From positions 744,001 to 808,000 of the forward strand of contig CAJNOJ010000008.1 in assembly GCA_905250025.1 (NCBI GenBank): 64,000 bases of DNA, written 5' to 3'. Of the stretch, positions 24,691-35,203 are shown piece by piece; the first letter of the stretch is position 1; every line of letters starts with the position of its first letter. Source of the DNA: Adineta ricciae (lineage: Eukaryota > Rotifera > Eurotatoria > Adinetida > Adinetidae). Made by a program: the position numbers and the translations under genes. The notes under the pieces were generated by a model. It was given only the letters and a program-made list of their open reading frames with translations, was not told the origin of the DNA and ran no database searches.

Positions 24691-27516
24691 ATGTTCCTGC
24701 AGCTTATATTTCTTCTTGTCATCTCCGGTCATGTATCATGGTGTGTTGTTTACGACACCAGTAATGTGGCACCTGGCACGAAAATGTCCGTGAATGACGA
24801 CATGTTTGTATCAGCGTCGAATAGTTTCTCGAATTTTGCCGTTCTTATGCATCCATTTCGTAATGCATCTGCTGGTGGGGCAGTGCGGTGTAATATGCGA
24901 TGGAATACAACCGATCGTTTTGTGCATAGTGTCGCTGTTGTTGGAATTTCTAAAAATAGTACTGTCAATAATACACAATTTATGTTTGTTTTTGCCGCAG
25001 AGAGAATTTCGACTGCTACTCCTTATGTTTGTATTGGTATTATTTCTGAATCATGCGTCTCGCGAAGCCTTTGTTCTGACCTGGCGGGTAATGACTCTCA
25101 TCAAGAATATTTCTTGCTTGGTGTCGATAATAACGGAACGTATGCCTATGGATTTACTAGTACATTTGTATTCAAATTGAATATCTATGCGAATGTTCTT
25201 GTATTGAATACGACAAGCAATTCTATTTGGCCAGCTCAAGGTTTTATTCCACACTCGATGGATGTTGCTAGTGATTGGGCTGTTGTAGCTGGTTACGGGT
25301 ATACCATTGAATATAAAAAGGATTATGCTGCACTTGGATGTTTTGTTAATCTAACCACGTTCGCACCAGCATCATGTGTACCAATTACAACTGAAACAAC
25401 GTTTTTGATTCCAGCAGATGTAACCACTTACAATAGTGCATATGAATTGTCGGTTGCAATCCGCGGGAATAAAGTAGTCGTTGGTGTGCAGCGTCTCGCA
25501 ACAGTTGCCGTACTTTATAGGATCGGATCTGTTTTAAACGTCAGTCGCATTAATGTTTTATCATTCATTGATTCGACTTCTGTGGGTCGCGTTGTGGATT
25601 GGGCAGATGATACGACATTAGCGATATTAGTGCAAGATCCATATGATACTGTATGGTCGCAAACGGAAATATTCTTTTACAATGAAAAATCTATTTCATT
25701 GACGTCGGCTATCTTCAGCTTCCCCAACAATCAACAAATTTTAGGTAGTCGACTATCTCGACCGTCGTTTGCTCGTTTCAGCATTACGATTAACGGTAAT
25801 ATGGCTATACTAACAAGTGCCGCAGACATCTTAATTATTCCAAATGCATCTCCCGGTTATTCATCACGATGGATTGACACGAACGACCGTGTTTTCGTTT
25901 TCTATTACGTCCCAAAGCTTTGTATCGGTGGAACTTATAAAAATATGACTAGCGTCGGTCCATGTCAAATTTGTCCACCAAATACTCGAAATTCCGGATT
26001 ATTACCATATGGGATCACTCAATGTATTCCATGTTCAAATAACTCTCAAACTGGTTTTTGCCCTTTGGCATCATTAGCCGACATTGATTCAAATTCAATT
26101 GGTTCGTATAGTCAAGCAGTGGCATATCCTGAGTCAGCTGACACGACTGATATCGAGGATTTACTGATAAAAAATGTTTTTCAAATAAGTACGGATCCAC
26201 ATTGTTTAATTATCTCGCCACTTTTGTGGACAATTGTTGTCAGCGGTGTATGTGTGTTATTTCTTCTATTTATGCTCATTACTCATCTTTGCGGCTGTAA
26301 GTCATGTATAGAATGCGGAAAGAGAGCACGAGATTTATTCAAACACACGGATATTATCGGCGAAGGAGAAATGTGGATTGGTGGATTAGCAACATTTGCC
26401 ATCATTGTTCTCGTTTCGTTTTCGTATTGGTTTTCTGCTTCGTTCATTCGGCGTTATCCAATCGAAGCTATTAGTGGGCCAGCTTACTTTGCTTGCGATG
26501 AGTCGTTAGTCAATGCGCAGTTTTCTACTGGTCTCGAATTACTTGCCATTCCAAAATCAGAAGGAGCTCAACCTATGTTCACATTACTTGACCAACAGGC
26601 ATTCAATTTGACAGTAGAACTGATCAATACCGGCTTTTCTTGTGATTCGATCACAACACAAGAAAATCTTGTCAGCTCAAAATACGTGCCGCTACCCATG
26701 GATTGTCAACAATCCATTGAACGGGCGACAACATATATTACTGTTCCACTTCCGAAACATCAAACAACAGTGCAAGTAAACATCAGTGGTCCGTATTGGA
26801 TAGGTGCCTTTCGTTTATGTTTTCGAGGACGAGGTCGAACCAATTCCAACTATGTCTTACGTGAAATGGATTTCTGTGAATTCTATGGAACAGCGAATGA
26901 AGCTATTGGAAGAGCTATCTCGGTTCCGATTGTCTTCATAAAAAATATTAATATGACACAAGCCTTGGAACCATCAGACTCGACAGAATACTCAGGTTTA
27001 TGGATGCCAACATTTAGTACAGTTTCGTTATCGGATGAAGATTATTACACTGATTTCGGTAATTATTTACGCTATACATCATCATTAACTGTAATACAAG
27101 TCGCACTTGATGAACGTCCATTCTACATGAAGAATATCCAACAACCGATCGTTCGTACAGCAGAATTAACCTTTCATGGCTTACTGTTTACATCATTGTG
27201 TATTGAATTATTCGCATTTGCTTTTCTTATCATTAAGCTTTTCATTGTCCCATTACTTCGTTGGTTCGTTTTCCTATGGAAAAAATTTCGTCGTGATTGT
27301 CTACATTGCAAGGATTCGAATGAATCGTTGGAAGGATCATTAAGTACCGCCGCATTGAGTCAGAAAATTGCAGAATGGAGAGCAAAGAATAACAAACAAC
27401 ATAATAGTTTACAACCCAGCTCGTATGCATTTAATACAATGCTTGAAAGTGATCAACATAGTCAGGCAACATCACAACATGAATTAGATTCGATTCACAC
27501 AATTAGTAAACTTTAA
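24691..27516 (+). CDS. Orphan multi-pass membrane protein, 941 aa
   Basis: One uninterrupted exon. Residues 1-18 look like a signal peptide. Residues about 20-405 form a large, Asn-glycosylation-rich extracellular domain with repeated beta-strand-like segments and 'Trp-Ala-Val-Val-Ala-Gly'-type turns that suggest a beta-propeller (inference). A cysteine-rich module follows at about 405-460 (Cys-Gln-Ile-Cys-Pro-Pro-Asn-Thr, then Cys-Ile-Pro-Cys), like the Cys repeats of Ephrin-receptor/TNFR-type stalks. Hydrophobic helices lie at about 505-532, 560-586 and 828-865, with a second ~240-residue extracellular region between the last two. The C-terminal ~75 residues are Ser/Gln-rich and cytoplasmic. 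I do not recognise a named family. An acceptor AG at 24683-24684 sits 6 bp before the ATG. AATAAA lies near 27628. The gene itself is certain; its function is not known. Confidence 0.8.
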   Translation: MFLQLIFLLVISGHVSWCVVYDTSNVAPGTKMSVNDDMFVSASNSFSNFAVLMHPFRNASAGGAVRCNMRWNTTDRFVHSVAVVGISKNSTVNNTQFMFVFAAERISTATPYVCIGIISESCVSRSLCSDLAGNDSHQEYFLLGVDNNGTYAYGFTSTFVFKLNIYANVLVLNTTSNSIWPAQGFIPHSMDVASDWAVVAGYGYTIEYKKDYAALGCFVNLTTFAPASCVPITTETTFLIPADVTTYNSAYELSVAIRGNKVVVGVQRLATVAVLYRIGSVLNVSRINVLSFIDSTSVGRVVDWADDTTLAILVQDPYDTVWSQTEIFFYNEKSISLTSAIFSFPNNQQILGSRLSRPSFARFSITINGNMAILTSAADILIIPNASPGYSSRWIDTNDRVFVFYYVPKLCIGGTYKNMTSVGPCQICPPNTRNSGLLPYGITQCIPCSNNSQTGFCPLASLADIDSNSIGSYSQAVAYPESADTTDIEDLLIKNVFQISTDPHCLIISPLLWTIVVSGVCVLFLLFMLITHLCGCKSCIECGKRARDLFKHTDIIGEGEMWIGGLATFAIIVLVSFSYWFSASFIRRYPIEAISGPAYFACDESLVNAQFSTGLELLAIPKSEGAQPMFTLLDQQAFNLTVELINTGFSCDSITTQENLVSSKYVPLPMDCQQSIERATTYITVPLPKHQTTVQVNISGPYWIGAFRLCFRGRGRTNSNYVLREMDFCEFYGTANEAIGRAISVPIVFIKNINMTQALEPSDSTEYSGLWMPTFSTVSLSDEDYYTDFGNYLRYTSSLTVIQVALDERPFYMKNIQQPIVRTAELTFHGLLFTSLCIELFAFAFLIIKLFIVPLLRWFVFLWKKFRRDCLHCKDSNESLEGSLSTAALSQKIAEWRAKNNKQHNSLQPSSYAFNTMLESDQHSQATSQHELDSIHTISKL

Positions 27517-27926
27517 AACATTATTATAGTAGAAAAATATGATTTTTCTCACCGAATCACTAAGCTTGTTATAGATTCTTCGCACCTATTCATGTTGCAT
27601 CCTCTCTGTTTGAATTTGATAATAATGTGAATAAAAGCTTTTTTGATATAAAAATGTACAAATTCCTATTTGACGGATCATCGTGATTGAGTGTTTCGAG
27701 AAATGATGATTTCATTTTGTATCCTTTTGCTACTTTCTTCTATTAAAATGGAAGACAAGAGTAATGTTTGCATGATCATTCATGAAAATAAACAACACTC
27801 AAAAAGAGAAAAACAACAAGAACAATAACAATGTTTCACAGTTCGATATCACGAGAGAGATGAAAACGCAACTCTTATCTGAGTGAAAGAAAATCAGAAG
27901 AACAAACTTATGTGATTCAGTGATTT
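27517..27926. other. Intergenic between convergent genes
   Basis: Shared 3' region of the orphan membrane protein (AATAAA near 27628) and minus-strand PRMT5. No gene seen. Confidence 0.6.
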
Positions 27927-30539
27927 CTACTTTCCAATAGAAAATGATCGACCACTTGGATTATGTATAGGTAATGTTGTTGGTTCCACCATTGTCCATT
28001 CGTACCAAACTTGAGAAGATGAACAACAACGCCAGAAATTCACTTTAATTTTCGAATTAGCCGCTAAAGTTACTGGCTCCTGGAAATTAAACTGTAGATA
28101 TTTCAAAATCAAAGAAAGTTTTTTGCTTACTCGAATAGGAAAGAACATCGGAAACCAACTGATTAAGTTTTTCGAATGCGTGTTCGGTTCAATACCTGAA
28201 TGATTACATTGACATTGTTCATTAACATCAATAGTGTCACACTTACTAATAGATATGTCTTTATACAATTTTGCATCGAAGTATCCCGCAAAACCATGCA
28301 TAGTACCTGTGGTCGGTATAGTAAATTCTACTTCACCGTATCTGGAATTGTCAATAGGTGCTAAAGAGAAAGAATATTTCCATTTGAAAGATTAGCGAGA
28401 CTTTTACTTGAGAAATTTGGATGTGTGAATGTAAATAGTGGTTTCGTTTCCGACAACGAAAAGCAATTATGTAAATAGACAACAAAAGGTGTTTCGAAAT
28501 TTGCCTAAATTTTGACATAAATGATAAGAGAAACATTGAAAAATCTTGACTTACATAATGAGGCTTATTTGCATCTCGATTGTACAATAATTCGGAATAG
28601 ATGCGTGGCGATTGGATCGGGCATATAAATGACGTATATGAGTAGGGAATACTGATTCCATTTTCTAAAAAGAAAATCTGTGAGAAAATGAATGGCATCA
28701 ACTGTACATTTACCTTTTAAGTAACGTTGGGCTCCGTCCAGACATTCAGGTGACAATTCATTGTCACCAAATGAGCCCAACAGTTCACTAACCATTATAT
28801 CAGCTTTACATTCTGGTTGCCAGGAACGCATATCTTCATGAACAATGGTAACTCTATTACCCCATTCTTGTTTTTGAGCGTGAAGACTACAAGATACGAT
28901 TGCATATCATACTACTATTCAACACTATTGTACTTACGAAATGATTGCCATAGGGTTTTTTTCAACAGCATAGATATGTACTTTATATTTTGCTCTGTCA
29001 GCTGCTTCGAGGGCTCGATTGACTAATGGACCACGACCAGAACCGACGACCATAATAGTTCTGCAATTACATATATTCATACATGATCAGCACTAGAATT
29101 GAGTTGAACTTACACAAGTGTCTTTGGATCGTATCGATCGATCAATGCTTGGTAAACAGCCTTTACAAAAACTACAATTGATTTCCGTGTAATTGCTTAA
29201 TCTGGCCTACTTTTTCATATTGTACGTATTTAATTGGATCTTTTTCGAATATTTCGTATGTACGTGATTCTAAGTTATCAGCTAATGGTTGAAGTGGTAC
29301 TTGTAATCGATCTTCATAGCCATGAGTAAATGATTCCAAGATACGATTTGTTGGTTCAGTTTGCTAGTTTGAATAACTTTTTTGAAAGAAAATTCTTGAC
29401 AATGTCTCTTACTCGTGTAACATGTTTGAGATACTGTAAATAGGGCTCGAATAGCATGGAGTCTCTTGCATTAATTCCTTTGATTATAAATTGAACTTTA
29501 AGCTAGATAGATTCGAAACAATAATCCTATTTCATCAGACAGGACATTCTTACTTTTATTAGTTTTATTATAAAAAGTTGATGACCCGGTGAAAGTACTG
29601 GAAAACCTTTGGCATTCGTTGTAAAGATCTTTGTTGGTAATATTACAGCACGTACTGGTTCGCCTAACCAACGCTTCTGTGATTGTTCACTGGGAACGTC
29701 AGCCGATAATTCTATTTATAAAATCATCAGACTTTTCAAACGATAATCGAAATAATTGATACCTAATACAGGGTAGACTTTTCCATGATAATCGAGTAAC
29801 TTATAGATTTTATTCCACCAAAGCCAAGGTTGCAACTCAGCTTCATCGTCATCTTCACTACCTGGACCTTGTGCACGTGTTGGAAAGACGAACCAGTACT
29901 GCAAAAAGCATCTTATCGAAGAGAAAATTCAAGAGATATCTTACTGCAAAGTACAGGGTATTGAGTGTACTAGCTGCAATTCGAGTTAGATTTGTGATGT
30001 TTCCATTACGGATCCGTATAATCACACGTGCAACACTGAAATATTGAGCGGCAGCAAGTTCTTCTTGCAACAACTAGTTGAATTTCTGTTAGAAATATGT
30101 GAACTATTCGTTTCTGTCTTACTTTTGTTGCTTTAGCTCTGATATGAAGATTTAAGGAATCAACATCAACAACGTGTCGAATGAGAGCCACTAATGCTGT
30201 GGACATATCTGAGAAATAAATTCATAGAAAAGATTCAGCTATGTTTTAAACATTCTTACCTGCACTTTCACCAACACCCTTCAATCGACTGGCAATGGCT
30301 GGCCATGCTAATTGTTTGGAGCCGTACGTGGTCAGAAGATCAGTGCCATATTGTTTTCGAATAATCGGTATAACGAGAAAGTCATATCTTGTTAAAGAAA
30401 GAAAGAATAGAATACAAAATATTCAATCAACCGTCAAAACTATGATCTACTTGTGTGTGGAAGCAAGTGCCAATGCATCTTTGACACTTCGAATCGTGCT
30501 GAATTCAATACCCAAGGATGGAGTCGATTGTGTAGACAT
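27927..30539 (-). CDS. PRMT5: Protein arginine methyltransferase 5 (type II)
   Basis: Fifteen exons on the minus strand, approximately 30539-30451, 30387-30260, 30208-30123, 30073-29945, 29898-29763, 29711-29554, 29502-29413, 29363-29211, 29160-29114, 29060-28938, 28886-28714, 28664-28555, 28504-28408, 28360-28131, 28079-27927; about 633 aa (human 637). PRMT5 makes symmetric dimethylarginine on histones and Sm proteins, with MEP50. Seen: the TIM-barrel part with Trp-Leu-Gly-Glu-Pro-Val; Tyr-Glu-Ile-Phe-Glu-Lys-Asp, containing the phenylalanine that sets type II specificity; SAM motif Gly-Ser-Gly-Arg-Gly-Pro-Leu-Val-Asn; the double-glutamate loop [17 protein letters not shown]; and the C-terminal His-Asn-Pro-Ser-Gly-Arg. 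A Cys-rich insertion (near 28200) lies in the C-terminal beta barrel. Catalytically complete. An acceptor precedes the ATG (AG at 30583-30584). Confidence 0.96.
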
Positions 30540-30962
30540 GAGTTGAAGAAATGATATTCACTGTAGTTGGGAGAACACAAATCTAGAAAAGATTATCGAT
30601 GCAGAATTTCTTCTAATTTTTCAGTTAATTTTATTGGAATCGAAAAGAACTATTTTCAATTCAATTCATCGTTAAATAGTCATTTCAGACGACGGATCGT
30701 ACCTCCGTACGACAGATGTCACTAAGAGTCATTCGATTTATGATTGTTTAAAATATTGCATGACTTTCGCTATGAACCTTCAAATATTAATCATAATTCA
30801 AATACCCGTGCCTTTTCTCTTGACAAACAAGGTTTCTTACTGACATCTACAACCAATGAAAATCCTTGTGGCTAGAGCGATGACTACTTGTTTATTTATA
30901 TTTCTCTTTCTGCCTGCGACTCATTTTATTGAATCATCAATCTTATTTCTCAGCGAAATAAA
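30540..30962. other. Divergent promoter region PRMT5 / USP
   Basis: About 420 bp between two divergent starts; it should contain both promoters. The open frame 30856-31068 only partly overlaps the USP start in another frame. No gene seen. Confidence 0.5.
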
Positions 30963-33900
30963 ATGGTTCAACATTGTGTCGATGCTGCGAACACAGATTT
31001 CAGTTCTTTTAATTCCAAGGCACAATGTGATGCTGCTGATGTCGTTGGCAATAAATCATCGTCGATGAGTAATGTACTGAATCATCATATTCGAACATTA
31101 GGTTCAATGCATGCCGGTTCAGTGGATTTCGTCTCTAATGTTCTACCAATTACTACTCGATCCTATTCGGTCGTTTCAACTGAACCTGTCGCATCCTACA
31201 AAACGAATACAGCCGCATCGTCCTCATCTTCATCCGGTTATGAATCTGTCGGATCACATCCATCCAAACCACATAAATCGTTGTATTACCGATTAAAACG
31301 TCTAATCAATTTTCCCTCAACGAAAAAATCTGCCGATTATCGAATATCGTCCGGCAATCATGCGAATGAATCCAATAATTCCAATTCACCAGTCCTCGCA
31401 TTTCGCCATCCATTAACGTCATCAGGAAACACTAATTCCAACGACACTCGACGAAGTTCCTTGACACGATTAGATATCAAGCGGAAATCATCTCGACGAA
31501 CTTTGGCATCTGCTTCTCAGCACGTGCCATTTCTGTACGGATTAAAAAACTGCGGGAATACTTGGTAAACACATACATAGGACATTTGTTCATATATTCC
31601 TCTCGTTTATTTTCAGCTACGTCAATGCAATCGTGCAATGTTTGTGTCACACAGAGCAATTAGCTTCTTACATTCTTCAGAAAACCTACGAAACAGATAT
31701 CCGCAATAGAAAAAATGCGATACATGATCATCCCAATACATCTCAGCAAGCGCTCGGCTTCAAAGTGACGAAAATCTTTGCTCAAATTTTTCAAGCATTG
31801 TGGAATAATTCTTCGAATTCGACATCAAAATTACTATATGATTTCAAAACAATTGTAGGAAATTTAAATAAACAATATTCGGGTAATGAACAGAACGATG
31901 CACAAGAATTTCTACTTTTCTTAATCAATACAATTCATGATGAATTGAATTTGACTGCTCCCGGCCGATGTCGACAACAGAGCAAAGTAAAACGAAAGCC
32001 TTCATGAAAACTCATTCGTTGTCTCATTTGTTTTCTGTAGAATTCCTTCTCGTACCAAACATCATCGGAACTAGCACGATGTGCTTGGTCGGAATACATC
32101 GATGCGAATCAAAGTATCATAACATCCACATTTAGTGCTCAACTTCATTCGACTTTACGTTGTAATCAATGCAAGAAAGAGAGTAAAACGTTTGAACCTT
32201 ATCTCCTACTCTCATTACCAATTCCACAAAAGATTATTAAACCTGTTTTCATAACTGTTGTTTTTCTTAATCAATCGCCAAAACAATTGCAGATTGGTTT
32301 ATGTCTACCAATCACGAATACGGTCAAGGACGTCCGAGAAGCTATTGCTCAACAATCAAATCTCGATCTAAACGATGTAAGTTTTTTTTAACTGTCGAAC
32401 AAACATAAAATGTGAAAGTGCTTGAACATTTAGCTTGCCCTTGTTGAAATTCAACAACAAAATGGTTTTTTTCAAGTCTTTCATGATACGGATCCAATAA
32501 CACGTTTGACTGCAGATGTTTATGCAATACAATTTCCTTCATCAAATTCCGAAAGTACGAAACACGTTGCGTCAGCTGTTGATAGTCAATCTCCCTCCTA
32601 TGTTAATCTACTTGTTCTTAATCGTGTACGCTACAATTCCGGTCGAATGGAAAGATTCGGTCCGCCAATCGGTATGTTAAAAATAACACGTTAAACGGCT
32701 CACTGATTTATTTTCTTGAAATAGCTGTCCGTGTTCCTCGACAATCAAACTATCGAACTCTACAAATGGCAATCATCAAAGCTCAACGTTCATTGATTCG
32801 GGATGAAGCCATGGAATACGCTCAAGACTACGTTGTTTTTCAGTTGACACTGATCGATCAATATCAAATAACATCAGCAGGAGCATCTAAAGAAGAATAT
32901 CCCGTACTTCATGATGTCCAATTACCATTATATCTGGAAAAGATCGTGGAAATACTTGATACATACGATGGACCTGGTCTAGGACCATCTCATATTCAAG
33001 TTTATGCTAATTGGAACGAGAAGTATCTCGGAGAATTTCTTTCTAAATGGACATGTAGTGATGATAAACCTGATATTCATCAGTCTGTAGCACAAGCTCG
33101 TGCAACAATGCACCAACCATCATCATCACTCATATCTTTAGCTGATTGCTTTTCATTATTTACACAATCGGAAAGTTTAAATTATGTATGTACATTATTG
33201 AACATATGTCAAAAGAGATGCACATTTAATTTACTAATTTAGGATGACGCATGGATGTGTACACATTGCCGTCGAAAAGAAAATGGGACAGTGAAGAACT
33301 TGAAAATTTGGACTACACCACCAGTTCTAATTATTCATTTAAAACGATTCTGTCAAACAAAAGTATCAAATTCTAAATTAACATATCCTGTTCAGTTTCC
33401 GTTAGTTGGCTTGAATGTCAAACGATTTTTATCAGCAACAAGAAACATATCAGAAATTGATACACCTGACAGTGAAATTGACGATGAGCATGAAGAATCT
33501 ATTGAGAATGACGACGACGATGATGATAATGATCAGAGACAACATGGACTCTATGATCTATTCGCAGTGTGCAATCATCGTGGAAGTATGTCGAATGGAC
33601 ACTATACCGGTGAGTTATATAAAAATCTGCTCTATAAAGAAGTCACTTGTTGTTGATTTGTTAGCTTACTGTAAAAATCCCATAACAAACAAATGGTTCT
33701 GTTACGACGATCATCTTGTTTCTGAACTCGATCCATCTCGTGTATGCACTCCGGATGCATATATTCTATTTTACAAGCGTCGCGATACGCCATCATCTCT
33801 ATCTTCACAGTCGATTGAAAAGCTTTCTTCAACCATCAATCCAGTTATCAACGAATTCCAAGAATTTCTAAATCTCGATCGCCCTGCGCCAAAAGAAGAA

Positions 33901-34212
33901 CAAAAGCCACAACAACATGGACTTGAACCACCATTGCCATTACCACGAAAACTTTTATTATCATCAGCAGCAACAACTCCAGATGGATGTTCAACCGCTC
34001 CCTGTCCGTTGCCGCGAACACGCTTACCGCCGACAGAAACAACTAGTAATAGTTCTCAACCCACTCCATCTGTTCGACGACAAATACCTGATCTCAATTC
34101 AAAATCGAATGAAACAACGAGCAAAAGTCCATGGAGTCGTTTCAATGATTCTCGATATTCGAACGATGAACCCGATCGAAATGTTGTGTATCTTTCAACC
34201 AATTCATCATGA
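30963..34212 (+). CDS. Ubiquitin-specific protease, USP31/USP43-like
   Basis: Seven exons: 30963-31564, 31617-31986, 32041-32376, 32434-32671, 32725-33185, 33243-33609, 33665-34212; about 973 aa. The first 195 residues are Ser/Asn-rich and disordered. The Cys box Leu-Lys-Asn-Cys-Gly-Asn-Thr-Cys is split by intron 1 at the catalytic cysteine (residue 201). A Gln-Asn-Asp-Ala-Gln-Glu-Phe motif follows. The finger subdomain shows Cys-Asn-Gln-Cys and Cys-Thr-His-Cys pairs. Next come Ile-His-Leu-Lys-Arg-Phe and the His box Gly-Ser-Met-Ser-Asn-Gly-His-Tyr-Thr (His about 789), then Trp-Phe-Cys-Tyr-Asp-Asp. All three catalytic positions are present, so it should cleave ubiquitin. A long insert (residues about 320-590) separates the two halves, as in USP31/USP43. 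The tail is Pro/Ser-rich. The exact paralogue is uncertain. Confidence 0.9.
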
Positions 34213-35203
34213 TAAAAATTTCTCGCATACATAACAGTAATCCTATACATATATATATACACTATTTTTTCATTTCATCCGAGCCTTCCTTTTCTCTCTG
34301 TCTCTCTCTCTCTTTCTTTCTGTTGTTTGTTAGTACTCCGCTGGATTATTCTTTCCACTGAATTGGTTGTTTCTCTATGCACACTTTCTCTAATCGAAAT
34401 TCTTACGCATTGAATTGATTTTCCTTCTTTTTCTTCTGCGTTTCGATGATGTCTATCGAAATATCTATCAAAAAAAATATTTCAATCAGTGTGAACTACG
34501 ATTATATTACGCGAATATTGATATATATATATATATACATACATAAAGCAAAACAGAAATAAAAATTAAAATATGCATAAGAACATGCATCTATGGTATT
34601 GTTATTCTCGCCAGGGAAAATATTCTTGTCGCTAGGTATGTAGATCAAAGAGTAAAAATTCAAAAGAAGCACGTGAACTTGATTTCGAAAAAGTTTTTTT
34701 TTTATCTTTCAGAAATATCGATACGATAGCTAGAAAGAATTTGATTGGTCAATCGAGCTACTGATCAATTCAGAGATGGACACAGATCGCGCTAATAAAT
34801 CTTTTGCATATTCAAGTTTAAAACGCGATTTCTCATACAAAATATTGGAAAATAATTCTTTTAATTGTTAATTGCAATTAATTTTTGGAAAATTATTTCA
34901 TTGGTGGAAAATTTTAAGTCTTTGTTGACTGACCTTACGGAGGCGAATGAAACAAAGATGGCGATCTTTATTCTCCGACTACACATGCCCTCTTTTGTCA
35001 TTTATTCTTTGTGTTTGACGATGAGTTCATCTCAATTATGATGTCGTCTAATCGATTATCGGATTTCAATCAATCTTACTAGACCCCCTATAATTTTCGT
35101 ACATATTTCTTTTTTTAGATAATCTATTTTTTGTTTATTCAATCGATTGTTCATTTTCTATCGACCGCGAAAAGCTCATGCTGATCGCGTGTCATTCATC
35201 ATC
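34213..35203. other. Intergenic: USP 3' UTR and promoter of next gene
   Basis: C/T-rich tracts at 34290-34322 and a (TA)n tract at about 34520-34537. A T-rich acceptor TTTTTTTAG ends near 35119, about 85 bp before the preferred start of the next gene. No gene seen. Confidence 0.5.
34520..34537. repeat. (AT)n microsatellite
   Basis: About nine AT units, in the 3' flank of the USP gene. Confidence 0.8.
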
